Below, one piece after another: positions 15,008 to 23,982 of a stretch of 42,472 nt of DNA. This stretch comes from Oceanispirochaeta sp. (lineage in GTDB: Bacteria > Spirochaetota > Spirochaetia > DSM-2461): contig NZ_JAQIBL010000235.1 of NCBI RefSeq assembly GCF_027859075.1, forward strand, positions 1 to 42,472, in the 5' to 3' direction. The stretch's first letter is position 1. The number at the start of each line of letters is the position of its first letter. The notes below the pieces were generated by a model, which was not told the origin of the DNA, did no database searches, and saw nothing but the letters and a program-made list of their open reading frames with translations. Position numbers and translations under genes: made by a program.

Positions 15008-16885
15008 ATGACCATAACATCCCTATTTCAGGAACAAGCTGAAAAATACCCCGAAATTCTCTGTCAGTACAGCCGTGACGAAAAGGGGCAGTTTACTCCC
15101 GTCACCTACAAAGAGGTCTACAACAGGGTCTCTTCCATGGCCTGGAGCCTTGATAAACTGGGAGTGAAGAAGGGAGATCTTGTTGGTTTTATCAGCGACA
15201 ACCGCAGCGAGTGGCTCATCCTGGACCTGGCGATTGTCTCTCTGGGAGCCGCCGATGTTCCCCGTGGATGCGATACGATGGCCCCCGAAATGTCTTATAT
15301 TCTGGGATTCTCGGGTTGCACAATTGCCATTCTGGAAATTGATAAACAGCTGGAGAAAATCCTCTCCCTCAAGAAAGAACTGCCTTCCCTGAAGAAGGTC
15401 ATCCTCATCGATAAACCCGAAACGCTCCCGAAAACTCCCTGGAAAATTTCCTTCTATAAAGACCTTCTGGAAGAAGGACGAGAGAAGTCTTCCGATGACT
15501 TTCTGGCAGAAAATATTGCCCAGGGCAGGGGAGCTGATCTCTGCACCCTGATTTTTACCTCCGGAACCACAGGGGAGCCAAAAGGGGTCATGCTGACCCA
15601 TGATAATTTTCTCCATCAGGTCCTGAATATCAAGTCTGTGGCCAATATCGAAGTCGGAGACATCTGGTTGAGTGTTCTGCCGGTGTGGCACTCTTTTGAA
15701 CGGGTCATTCAGTACATCGCTATTGGAGCCGCCACAACCATTGCCTATTCCAAACCCGTTGGAAAAATTATGCTCATGGACCTGCAGAAGCTGAATCCCC
15801 AGTGGATGGCTTCAGTGCCCAGAATCTGGTCTGCCATTGAATCGGGTGTTTCAAGAAATATCAAAGCCAAGGGCGGAGTTTCATGGATACTCTATAACTT
15901 CTTCCTCAAGGTAGCCATTCTTCATCAGGGTCTGCAGAACCGGATGACTGGCCGCGTTGCCGATTTCAAGAAAGTTTTCACTCTTCCTTATTACATACTC
16001 TACCCCATCCCCTGGCTCCTCCTTTTTCCTCTGCGACTGCTGGGGAATAAGCTGGTCTTCAGTAAGATTCAAGCCAAAGTCGGGACCGGCTTCAAGGCGG
16101 GAATCTCCGGGGGAGGCGCTCTTCCTCCCCGGATCTATCAGTTCTTCAAGGCCATAGGCATACAGCTTCTGGAGGGTTATGGTCTGACAGAAACGGCTCC
16201 CGTTGTCGCCTTCAGTCCTCAGCAGCACCCTGTCATGAACGTGGTGGGACCAGCCTGGCCGGGTACCGAAATCAAAATACTGAATGAGAAAGGCCAGATT
16301 GCCGGGCCTGGAGAGAAGGGGGTCGTTTATCTGAAGGGACCTCAGGTCATGAAGGGTTACTATAAGAAAGAAGAGGCCACGGCGCAGATCATTGATAAAG
16401 AGGGTTGGCTGAGCTCAGGAGACCTCGGGATAATGACGGTTCATCAGGAACTGAGGATTATCGGTCGTGAAAAGGACACCATCGTCCTGTTGGGCGGAGA
16501 GAACATCGAACCTGTTCCTATGGAACAGAAGCTGACCGAATCTCCCTTTATTGAGCAGGCTGTGATTGTCGGACAGGATCAGAAATATCTGGCAGCACTG
16601 ATTGTGCCTGATTTTGATGCTCTGGAGAACTATGCCAAAGAGAATAATCTAGCTTATGAAAACAGGATTCACCTGAGGGATGTCCATGCTATCCTGGAAC
16701 TCCTGACCAGTGAAATCAATAATCTGATCAGCAGTAAGAACGGGTTTAAGAGTTTTGAAAGAATTTATAAGTTTGCCGTTCTCAGAAAATCATTTGAGGT
16801 TGGTATGGAGTTGTCGGGGAAGCAGGATTTGAAGCGTCATGCGATAACAGAGCTCTACAAGAAGGAAATTAAGACTCTCTTCTAA
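15008..16885 (+). CDS. Long-chain acyl-CoA synthetase (AMP-forming)
   Basis: Activates fatty acids to acyl-CoA through an acyl-AMP intermediate; 625 residues from the ATG at 15008 (AGGAG, spacing 6). The ATP/AMP motif TSGTTGEPKG starts at residue 184, followed by GYGLTETAPV, SSGDLG and IIGREKDTIVLLGGENIEP, the last carrying the hinge and linker motifs of the class. There is an insertion of hydrophobic sequence in the middle (LYPIPWLLLFPLRLLG), typical of FadD-like enzymes of the eukaryotic/spirochete type and suggesting membrane contact. The gene stands alone behind its own operator. Exact chain length preference cannot be judged. Confidence 0.92.
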   Translation: MTITSLFQEQAEKYPEILCQYSRDEKGQFTPVTYKEVYNRVSSMAWSLDKLGVKKGDLVGFISDNRSEWLILDLAIVSLGAADVPRGCDTMAPEMSYILGFSGCTIAILEIDKQLEKILSLKKELPSLKKVILIDKPETLPKTPWKISFYKDLLEEGREKSSDDFLAENIAQGRGADLCTLIFTSGTTGEPKGVMLTHDNFLHQVLNIKSVANIEVGDIWLSVLPVWHSFERVIQYIAIGAATTIAYSKPVGKIMLMDLQKLNPQWMASVPRIWSAIESGVSRNIKAKGGVSWILYNFFLKVAILHQGLQNRMTGRVADFKKVFTLPYYILYPIPWLLLFPLRLLGNKLVFSKIQAKVGTGFKAGISGGGALPPRIYQFFKAIGIQLLEGYGLTETAPVVAFSPQQHPVMNVVGPAWPGTEIKILNEKGQIAGPGEKGVVYLKGPQVMKGYYKKEEATAQIIDKEGWLSSGDLGIMTVHQELRIIGREKDTIVLLGGENIEPVPMEQKLTESPFIEQAVIVGQDQKYLAALIVPDFDALENYAKENNLAYENRIHLRDVHAILELLTSEINNLISSKNGFKSFERIYKFAVLRKSFEVGMELSGKQDLKRHAITELYKKEIKTLF

Positions 16886-16910
16886 TTCAATCTGTTTTAA
16901 TTCAAGAAGG

Positions 16911-16928
16911 GGGCTGCCTGAGCAGCCC
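16911..16928. terminator. Hairpin terminator between convergent acyl-CoA synthetase and cvfB
   Basis: GGGCTGC (16911-16917), CTGA loop, GCAGCCC (16922-16928). The plus-strand side is followed by a modest T-rich tract. On the minus strand the bases after the stem are also AT-rich, so it could serve both convergent genes. Confidence 0.65.
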
Positions 16929-16938
16929 TCATTTCTGT

Positions 16939-17805
16939 CTATTCCCGGGGAGGCTCTTTGAGGAGTCTGATTCCCCCCTCTTCAATGAGAATCTTCTTCT
17001 CTTTGTAGAGAACCCCTATGGTTTTCTTGAATATCTTCTTGCTCATCTGAAGTGTTTGCCTGATATCATCGGGGTCGCTTTTATCATGAAGGGGAAGAAA
17101 GCCGCCGCTGCTGCCCAACACGCCCATGATCACAGCCTCTGCGTCTTTGTATGCATTTTTGAATCCCTGGGGCTGGAGAGCCGTATCCACAAGGCCGTCA
17201 TCTCTTATCTTTTTAATAAACCCGTCACGACTGTCTCCAATCCGCAGCTCTTCATAGACTTCGTTTCTATAGAGGAGGCCTCTGTATCGATTGTTGACGA
17301 TGACCCGGAATCCCAGATCAGAGACCCCGAAGACCAGGAGCTCCACCTTCTGCTGTTCCTTCAAGTCAGCTGTGTCGTCTTCCAGAAATTCATCAATCTG
17401 ACAACTGCCGACGACTCCCATCTTATCAAAGTCGGGGATGAGACAGACCAGGGCCGTGTCTCCCTCTTCCAGGTCTTTTCGGAGGAATGCCTTGGGGACA
17501 AAGAGATCTTTTTTGATGCCCCAGTCCAGAAAAACACCGAAATCGGTCACTGACTTCACTGTGAGGGCGGCAAAATCACCAAGCTCCGCTTTGGGCCTTA
17601 CTGTTGTCGCTTTGAGGCCCTGTTTTCCATCCAGATAGACAAATGCTTTCAGGGTATCACCCGGACGGCATGTCTCGGGAACTTCGTAGGCGGGAATCTC
17701 AATTTCTTCCTCACCCAGAGTCAGGATCTTGAATCTTCCCCTGGTTCCCCCCAGGATCAAATCATGATATTGCCCGGTTTGTACGGGATCATTTGCATTA
17801 TTCAT
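16939..17805 (-). CDS. cvfB: CvfB-family S1-domain RNA-binding protein
   Basis: Protein of 288 residues, the usual CvfB/YitL length. It has tandem S1-like OB domains; the clearest is around residues 78-118 (VKSVTDFGVFLDWGIKKDLFV) and another lies near 150-215 (GVSDLGFRVIVNNRYRGLL). The C-terminus forms the winged-helix domain (SDPDDIRQTLQMSKKIFKKTIG.L). CvfB binds RNA and affects virulence-factor expression in Staphylococcus; its role here is unknown. It starts 42 bases after the chemoreceptor gene but appears to have its own promoter, with a TATACT box eight bases before the ATG and no SD, suggesting a leaderless transcript. Confidence 0.88.
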   Translation of the reverse strand: MNNANDPVQTGQYHDLILGGTRGRFKILTLGEEEIEIPAYEVPETCRPGDTLKAFVYLDGKQGLKATTVRPKAELGDFAALTVKSVTDFGVFLDWGIKKDLFVPKAFLRKDLEEGDTALVCLIPDFDKMGVVGSCQIDEFLEDDTADLKEQQKVELLVFGVSDLGFRVIVNNRYRGLLYRNEVYEELRIGDSRDGFIKKIRDDGLVDTALQPQGFKNAYKDAEAVIMGVLGSSGGFLPLHDKSDPDDIRQTLQMSKKIFKKTIGVLYKEKKILIEEGGIRLLKEPPRE

Positions 17806-17813
17806 ATCTACTC

Positions 17814-17842
17814 AGTATACGTCTGACAGGTCCTTCTGTACA
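17814..17842 (-). promoter_or_regulatory. Promoter of cvfB with -10 box adjacent to the start codon
   Basis: The minus strand reads TGTACA (17842-17837), 17 bases, TATACT (17819-17814), then eight bases to the ATG. The predicted start site is at or within two bases of the ATG. The -35 match is only 4 of 6. Confidence 0.45.
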
Positions 17843-17847
17843 GGAAG

Positions 17848-19458
17848 TCAGCGGAGCATCTGCAGTTCTGCTTCCAAATTTTTAAGATTTTCGGTGTTCT
17901 TTTTGCCGATTTCTGCCAGGGTTCTCGAATCCTGGACCAGGGCGTCTGTGGCCGTATTGATCTTCGACGCCAGCTCCGTAACCTTCTGGGCCATCTCGGA
18001 GGTTTGACGAACGCTGCCATGACCCAGCTCTATCCTGGAAGACATTGTATCTACCGATTGATTCACCGTTGAGTTCGCACTCATCATGTCTCCGACGCTT
18101 ACGGTGATCCCCCGGGCATTCCCGGCCAGTTCATTCAGACTGATAAATACTTCATTCATGGCTTGTGCCTGATCGTCAATCTGCTCCATAATATGTTCAA
18201 ATTGCACCAGAACTTCCCGGCTCTGCTTGACTGCTGATTGGGAATTTTTATTGCTTTTTTCAAGTAGTTCTCTGATCTGCTTAGACTGGGTATTGGTCGT
18301 TTCTGCCAATTTTCTGATCTCGCCGGCAACCACGGCAAAACCTTTTCCGACTTCTCCAGCATGAGCCGCTTCGATGGAGGCATTCATGGCCAGAAGGTTC
18401 GTCTGGCTGCCCACATCTTCAATGACCGTTGTAATTTCGTTGATCCGGCTGTTGGATGCCAGCATCTCATCCATAAGGCGCCCGGACTCCTTGATTTGCT
18501 TTTCTGACTGCCGGGAGTTTTCCTTCAGTCTGTTCAGAGCTTCCAGCCTGGTCTGCATGGTTTCTGAAATAGTGGTAATGGAACCGGCTATCTCCTCTAC
18601 AGCCGCAGCGGATTCTTTCATAGCAGTCGTTTGAGTTTCTACCACCTGACCGACTGATGTTCCTGCATCAAAAATATCCTGCTGAACCTCATCGGCAGAT
18701 TGCATCAGTCCTGACAGTTCCTGAATAATGGATTCCATATTATGCAATCGTCCGGTGATGCTCTCGGCGTTATCCCTTGTGCTCTCTGCCAGATCATGCA
18801 AATCATTCCCCAGGCTGAGGTTTTCCTTGAACTTGCCCATCAGAGCATTGAGCTCATTGAACCTTTGGCTGGTGGCTTCCTCCTGATGCATCAGTGAGTC
18901 AAAGATGACTGTAGAATTTTTGATGACCATTATAACAAAATAGTTACAGAGCAATAAAAGAAGGACCGGAACAATATAGAATGAAATTAACTCCCCTGTC
19001 GTCCCGGAATACTGGGGTAGAACTCTAAAAAAGAAGGAGATCATCAGAAATAGTTCGCCGCAGATGATGAATATGAAAGGTTGAACCTGAGAGTATCCAA
19101 AGAGGGCCAGGGCCAACAGGGTGGGCATGGCATAGGTGAAAATCATGTATCCCTCATACTGAATAGCAACAGGATTACTGATTGTGATCAGTATGGCCGC
19201 GGAGAAACAAATCGACAGAATCACATTGACCGCCGCTTTGTACATCCCTTTTTTCAGCATGATTATATTGGCGATAAACAGGAGGACAAGGAAGGTCTCA
19301 ATGACTGCTTTTAAGATCCTGCCTTCCACAATATTGAAGATTGTAAAGCAGGAAAATAAAATAATGGAAGCCAGATCAACCTTTAGAAGGGCTTTGGAAC
19401 GAAACCGGACAGTTATATCACTGTGCTGATCGTAGATGGTTAGGATTCTTCTGAGCAT
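17848..19458 (-). CDS. Methyl-accepting chemotaxis protein with multi-TM sensor and no HAMP
   Basis: Chemoreceptor of 536 residues from the ATG at 19458 (SD AAAGAGG, spacing 8; an upstream in-frame ATG at 19485 lacks an SD). Residues 22-185 contain about six hydrophobic helices with short loops, so the sensor is membrane-embedded rather than periplasmic. The signalling coiled coil begins almost directly, without a recognisable HAMP domain, and contains the conserved hairpin tip region ([18 protein letters not shown], then [16 protein letters not shown]). This passes signals to CheA/CheW. Such receptors are common in spirochetes. The ligand is unknown; membrane or energy state is possible. Confidence 0.9.
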   Translation of the reverse strand: MLRRILTIYDQHSDITVRFRSKALLKVDLASIILFSCFTIFNIVEGRILKAVIETFLVLLFIANIIMLKKGMYKAAVNVILSICFSAAILITISNPVAIQYEGYMIFTYAMPTLLALALFGYSQVQPFIFIICGELFLMISFFFRVLPQYSGTTGELISFYIVPVLLLLLCNYFVIMVIKNSTVIFDSLMHQEEATSQRFNELNALMGKFKENLSLGNDLHDLAESTRDNAESITGRLHNMESIIQELSGLMQSADEVQQDIFDAGTSVGQVVETQTTAMKESAAAVEEIAGSITTISETMQTRLEALNRLKENSRQSEKQIKESGRLMDEMLASNSRINEITTVIEDVGSQTNLLAMNASIEAAHAGEVGKGFAVVAGEIRKLAETTNTQSKQIRELLEKSNKNSQSAVKQSREVLVQFEHIMEQIDDQAQAMNEVFISLNELAGNARGITVSVGDMMSANSTVNQSVDTMSSRIELGHGSVRQTSEMAQKVTELASKINTATDALVQDSRTLAEIGKKNTENLKNLEAELQMLR

Positions 19459-19577
19459 GGATTCAACCTCTTTCCAGGGGATCATTATCTTTTTAATTAG
19501 TTTTTAATTTACCACAGATAGGATGGTTATACCATTGAAATGTGGGAGTGACCTGAAATCTGAATGGTCAGAATAAA

Positions 19578-19994
19578 ATGGACCATCAGGTTCTGGAAAT
19601 CCTCCCCGTATTGATGCATAATCTGGGTATGAGTAATAATAGTAATCCTGTGGAGCAGATGCTTCTTGAAAAAAAATGGTTTGATCTTAAAACCCTGAAA
19701 GACCATGAACGCCAGTCTCTGCTGAACCACATCGAGGTTCACCGCTACCTCTTATGCAAAGAGGCCAATGACGATATCCCCTGGCTGGAGGCCCTTGAAT
19801 CCTGGTTTTTGGAAGTATGGCAGCCCATCAGCCGTATTGCGGAACAGCCGGAGTATCAAAAGAAGTTTGGTGATAAGACCAGGCTGGAACTCTATCTGTC
19901 CATCTCGGAGCACTGGCATTATATGAAGACCGCTATTCCTGACATGACCGCGGCCCAGGCGGTGGATCATTACAGCCGTTTTGTTGGTTCCTGA
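19578..19994 (+). CDS. Conserved hypothetical protein (weak DUF4032-like resemblance)
   Basis: Soluble, helix-rich protein of 138 residues, acidic and rich in His and Trp. The stretch HIEVHRYLLCKEANDDIPWLEAL resembles, from memory, the EHRWYLSE.AGRDV.L..AV pattern of DUF4032 proteins, and the C-terminus (LSISEHWHYMKTAIPDMTAAQAVDHYSRFV) also looks family-like. I cannot confirm this without a search. The start is uncertain: there is no clear SD at 19578, and an ATG at 19629 (MSNNSNP) is also possible. It lies between a divergent chemoreceptor gene and a convergent GH3 gene, with no operon partner. Confidence 0.6.
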   Translation: MDHQVLEILPVLMHNLGMSNNSNPVEQMLLEKKWFDLKTLKDHERQSLLNHIEVHRYLLCKEANDDIPWLEALESWFLEVWQPISRIAEQPEYQKKFGDKTRLELYLSISEHWHYMKTAIPDMTAAQAVDHYSRFVGS

Positions 19995-20004
19995 AATGAA
20001 TTCA

Positions 20005-21588
20005 TCACTGAAGTGATTCGAGTCCCGGGATCTTGACCGGACAGACCCCTCTAGCCGTGAACTCTCCATTTAAAAATTCTGCCAGGCTCGTATAGGCCGA
20101 CGGTGTATCCTCATAGGTCAGGATAAGGGCATCCGCCCGGGTAAACTCCCCTCCCTCATAGGGCGTTCTCATGACGGCGACAGCACAGGATGTTTCTGAT
20201 TTGAGGAGGTTGCGGACAAAGTCCATGGCTTCCGCAAAGCGGAAAAGGTCGGAGCAGACAATCAGAATTTTCTCCCACTCTTCTGCTCTAATCGGGGCCT
20301 TGCTGATTTCTTTTTTGATATCTTCTGGTTTCATTGTGCGAAAAACTGCCTTTGGAAAGGCTTTTTTAAGAATCTGTGCCGGATCACCGCCGGCGACTGT
20401 ATTCTCACCGATAAACTGTTCGGGCCGCCTGAGGTGGAGGATGAGGAAACGGGGATTGTTCCTGAGGGCGGAGGGTTTTAAAAATCCCCGGTCTTTGAGG
20501 ACGGTCAGACTCCTGCGGCTTGTCTCTCTTAAGCTGTTTTTATCCTCATCAGTCCAGCCGGCAGAGAGGGGGGAGCTTTGCTTTTCTTCCTGGAAGTACT
20601 GAGTTTTGTACTTTTCCATCCGGCGGAGGGATTCATTGATCCTGGATTCGGGAATTTTTCCTGATACCAGCTGGTCGTAGAGGGCTTTGACTCCTTTTTC
20701 CTGCTCCTCCGCCCTGTGGGATATATACAGAAGATCTGCTCCGGCAGTCACGGCCTTCACTACGGCTTCTCCGGTTGTGCAGCAGGACTGAATCCCTTCC
20801 ATTTCCAGGCAGTCTGTCAGGACCAGTCCTCTAAAACCCAGGGACTCTCTGAGGAACCCTGAGATGATTTTCTCAGAAAGAGAGGAGGGGGTGCCTGTGT
20901 CATCCAGGGAGGGGATGCTCATATGGGCTACCATGATGGCGGGAACATCTTCAGCGATGGCTCTGATGAAGGGAATCAACTCTCTATGTTCCAGTTCTTC
21001 ACGGGTCAAATGAAGAGTGGGCAGTTCCAGATGGGAATCCACCCCTGTATCCCCATGACCCGGAAAATGCTTGAGCACCGGGATGATTCCCGAATCCATG
21101 TGGACCCTGCACAGCTCCAGAATCTGATCTGCCACGGCTTCCGGTATATCCCCGTAGCTGCGGGGACCAACGATGGGATTCAAAGGGTTGCTGTTGATAT
21201 CCGCCACGGGAGCCAGGTTCATGTTAAAGCCCATCCGGTGCAGATGTTCTGCCATGATGCGGGCTGTCCCGGCGGCATGACCCTCCCCTGCGGCTCCGCA
21301 GGCCATGGCTCCGGGATAAATATTCATCTCACCGTGGAGTCTGCTGACAATGCCGCCTTCCTGATCGATGCTGATGAAGGGTTCCATACCGTTGTTGCCC
21401 CGGGTGAGGCTCCGCAATTCTTCATTCAACTCTTTTACCTGAGGGGGAGATGAAATATTCCGCATAAAGAGTATCCAGTTTCCAATGAAAAGCTCTTTCC
21501 CGCAGAACCGGGCGTGTTCTCCCACAGTGGTCCCGTCAATTCCGGCTACTATCATCCGTCCGGCTTTTTTTAACAGATCTTTATTCAT
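20005..21588 (-). CDS. Family 3 glycoside hydrolase, NagZ-like beta-N-acetylhexosaminidase
   Basis: Enzyme of 527 residues from the ATG at 21588 (GGGAG SD, spacing 6; the longer upstream frame lacks one). The TIM-barrel domain carries KHFPGHGDTGVDSH (173-186), the mobile loop with the Asp-His dyad typical of NagZ enzymes, and LTDCLEME with the nucleophile Asp259. SIDQEGGIVSRL and the APVADINSNP stretch are other family marks. A C-terminal domain of about 190 residues follows, as in the Bacillus two-domain NagZ rather than the short enterobacterial type. It probably releases N-acetylglucosamine in cell-wall recycling. There is no obvious signal peptide, so a cytoplasmic site is likely. It is divergent from ptsP. 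Confidence 0.88.
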   Translation of the reverse strand: MNKDLLKKAGRMIVAGIDGTTVGEHARFCGKELFIGNWILFMRNISSPPQVKELNEELRSLTRGNNGMEPFISIDQEGGIVSRLHGEMNIYPGAMACGAAGEGHAAGTARIMAEHLHRMGFNMNLAPVADINSNPLNPIVGPRSYGDIPEAVADQILELCRVHMDSGIIPVLKHFPGHGDTGVDSHLELPTLHLTREELEHRELIPFIRAIAEDVPAIMVAHMSIPSLDDTGTPSSLSEKIISGFLRESLGFRGLVLTDCLEMEGIQSCCTTGEAVVKAVTAGADLLYISHRAEEQEKGVKALYDQLVSGKIPESRINESLRRMEKYKTQYFQEEKQSSPLSAGWTDEDKNSLRETSRRSLTVLKDRGFLKPSALRNNPRFLILHLRRPEQFIGENTVAGGDPAQILKKAFPKAVFRTMKPEDIKKEISKAPIRAEEWEKILIVCSDLFRFAEAMDFVRNLLKSETSCAVAVMRTPYEGGEFTRADALILTYEDTPSAYTSLAEFLNGEFTARGVCPVKIPGLESLQ

Positions 21589-21679
21589 TCTAATCTCCCA
21601 GGTTCTCATTATTAATCTCTTTGTCACTGAATGTCCATCCAGGTGAATTGGGGGAGGTATAAAATTTTTAAATGAAAAT

Positions 21680-21708
21680 TTGAACCTAAGCTCTGGGATC
21701 GTTATATT
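21680..21708 (+). promoter_or_regulatory. Sigma-70 promoter of ptsP, leaderless arrangement
   Basis: TTGAAC (21680-21685), 17 bases, TATATT (21703-21708), then six bases to the GTG at 21715. The start site is predicted on the GTG itself. An upstream stop at 21673 and the absence of any other usable start leave GTG as the only candidate. Confidence 0.6.
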
Positions 21709-21714
21709 AAAAGG

Positions 21715-23976
21715 GTGCAAAATTTTACTAATTCGCTGAAAAGCATAAGCAATAAAGCCTCCCTCTTCGAATCCGATGGTGAACTGGATGGATTTCTCAA
21801 AGAAGCCATCTCTCTTTTGATGTCCCAGGCTGCCGCTGACAGGGGATCCATTTTTGTTTACAACGAGGCTTCGAGTGAGCTGCTTTTCAGGGTCGGATAT
21901 GATAAAGGGGAGTTCTGGGATACCCGGCGCTGCGGAAGGGATAAGATACCCCGTCGCTTTTCTCTGGATGGATCAGAAATCGGAAGGGCCTTTAGTGAGG
22001 ATATCATCCGGATACTCCCTTTTTCCGATCCCGATGATAAGGACCGCACAATCTCAAAGATTATGGTTCCCATTATCCGGGGGCCTGATAAAATCGGGGT
22101 TCTGATCATGTCAGGTTCCGGGGAAGATGCCTTTGACGGAGTGGACAAGGCTGATCTTCGCCGTGCCGCCTCCCTGTTAGGAGACATGCTTTCCGAAGCC
22201 ACCGCCTTTATGGCTCATTCAAGTAAGGAACCGGCCTTTGTCAGAGTTCCCGATTCCAGAGTCATTCTGGGCCTGAAAGCCTCTGAAGGACTGGTGGAGG
22301 GCAAGGCCCTCCCCATCTGGTCGGATATGGACACCGTCGCGGAGACCATTGTAAACACCGGCAGCATTGAAAAGGAGAAAGAAGCCTTTGAAAAGGCTCT
22401 GCTCCACTCTCAGAACCAGCTGAAAATAATACAGAGAAGCATCTCCTTTGGAGACACCGAAATGGTTTCTCTGATCTTTACGGCCCAGATGTATATGCTC
22501 AAGGACAGCAGCTTTCTGGATAAAATGAGGCAGGAAATCGCAGAGGGTCTGTCTGCCTCAGATGCTGTTCTCAAGGTCATAGGTTCCTATGCCGACCGGT
22601 TTTCATCCATGATTGAAACCCGGCTTGCCGAGAAAGCACAGGATGTGAGGGACCTTGGTTTTCGTATCCTCTCCAACATGGCCCAGCCCGAGAGGGAAGG
22701 ATTCAATTATCAGGATCAAATTGTTCTGGCCCGGCACATTTTCCCCTCGGATTTGTTCCGCCTGGCCGTAGAGGGTGTTGCCGGAGTTGTGCTCCGGGGA
22801 GCCGGTGTCACAGCTCATATTGCTATTCTGGCCCGGTCTCTCTCGGTTCCGTTACTCATCAGTGATGATAAGTCTCTGCTGAATATTCCCGAAGGACTCC
22901 CCCTGCTTTTGGATGTGTCAAATGGGAAACTTTATGTCCGTCCTGATGATAAAACCAGAAAAGAGGTCTGGGGAAAGTCCCGGAATAAAAAGCATGTTCC
23001 CGAATCCTATATCCTTAAGGGCCATCTCTCCGACGGCCTCTCTGTCTCGGTTCATGCCAATATCAACATTCTCAAGGATGCGGAAGATGCCCTGAGGGAG
23101 GGTGCCGAGGGAATAGGACTCTATCGGAGTGAATTCCCCTTTATTCTCAAGAATGATTTTTTGTCGGAAGAGCAGCAGTTCCGCCTGTACAGGTCTATTG
23201 TGGATAGTCAGAAAGGCAAGCCCATTATCCTGAGAACCGCTGATATCGGGGGGGATAAATTGCTGCAGGGCCGGAGTGAAGCCGAAAGCAATCCCTTTTT
23301 AGGTGTCCGGGGTATCCGTTTTTCTCTGGCCAACCTGGAAATGTTCCGGGATCAGATCCGGGCTATGCTCCGAGCCGGAACCAAGGCCGACCTGGGCATC
23401 ATGCTGCCCATGGTTTCCGGTGTGGAAGAGGTCCTGCAGGCCCGGGATGAACTGGAACTCTGTATCCGCCAATTGAGGGAACGGGGGGAGCCATTTAATG
23501 AGAAACCGAAACTAGGGGCAATGATAGAGCTGCCATCGGCAGCCATGTCGGTGAGGGAGCTGGCAGAAGTGACGGATTTTCTCTCTATCGGTTCCAATGA
23601 CCTGATCATGTACCTTCTGGCAGTGGACAGAACCAATGAAAACCTGAGTCATCTCTACAGAAGCCATCATCCCACTGTGTTAAGAGTTCTGGCTACCATC
23701 ATCGAAGAGGCCTCGGAAGGAGGAGGGGATATCTCTGTCTGTGGAGATATCGCCTCAGATCCTCATCTTATCCCTGTTCTGGTGGGGATGGGCATCCGTA
23801 AGCTAAGTGTGTCTCCCGCCTTGATTGAACCAGTCAAGAAAAGGCTTCTTCAGTTTTCTCATGAAGAGACTCTTCAGATCCGCAATGAGATCCTGGGAAT
23901 CCGCAGACTGGCCGAGATGGATGAGTTTATGAAATCACTGGAACTCAGATACCCTCACAGGAACGATGGTTTTTAA
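21715..23976 (+). CDS. ptsP: GAF-domain PEP-protein phosphotransferase (PtsP, enzyme I-Ntr type)
   Basis: Phosphotransferase of 753 residues that transfers phosphate from PEP to an HPr-like protein. An N-terminal GAF domain (about 10-165) is followed by the HPr-binding domain (about 180-320). The swivelling phosphohistidine domain has His368 in GAGVTAHIAILARS, and the PEP-binding barrel has the catalytic Cys676 in CGDIASDP. The GAF domain makes it the PtsP form, which feeds the regulatory nitrogen PTS rather than sugar uptake. In proteobacteria that PTS affects nitrogen metabolism, sigma-54 functions and potassium transport. No npr or ptsN gene is visible here. The GTG start appears to be the first base of the transcript. 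The lipase gene follows after six bases. Confidence 0.92.
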   Translation: MQNFTNSLKSISNKASLFESDGELDGFLKEAISLLMSQAAADRGSIFVYNEASSELLFRVGYDKGEFWDTRRCGRDKIPRRFSLDGSEIGRAFSEDIIRILPFSDPDDKDRTISKIMVPIIRGPDKIGVLIMSGSGEDAFDGVDKADLRRAASLLGDMLSEATAFMAHSSKEPAFVRVPDSRVILGLKASEGLVEGKALPIWSDMDTVAETIVNTGSIEKEKEAFEKALLHSQNQLKIIQRSISFGDTEMVSLIFTAQMYMLKDSSFLDKMRQEIAEGLSASDAVLKVIGSYADRFSSMIETRLAEKAQDVRDLGFRILSNMAQPEREGFNYQDQIVLARHIFPSDLFRLAVEGVAGVVLRGAGVTAHIAILARSLSVPLLISDDKSLLNIPEGLPLLLDVSNGKLYVRPDDKTRKEVWGKSRNKKHVPESYILKGHLSDGLSVSVHANINILKDAEDALREGAEGIGLYRSEFPFILKNDFLSEEQQFRLYRSIVDSQKGKPIILRTADIGGDKLLQGRSEAESNPFLGVRGIRFSLANLEMFRDQIRAMLRAGTKADLGIMLPMVSGVEEVLQARDELELCIRQLRERGEPFNEKPKLGAMIELPSAAMSVRELAEVTDFLSIGSNDLIMYLLAVDRTNENLSHLYRSHHPTVLRVLATIIEEASEGGGDISVCGDIASDPHLIPVLVGMGIRKLSVSPALIEPVKKRLLQFSHEETLQIRNEILGIRRLAEMDEFMKSLELRYPHRNDGF

Positions 23977-23982
23977 GATTCT

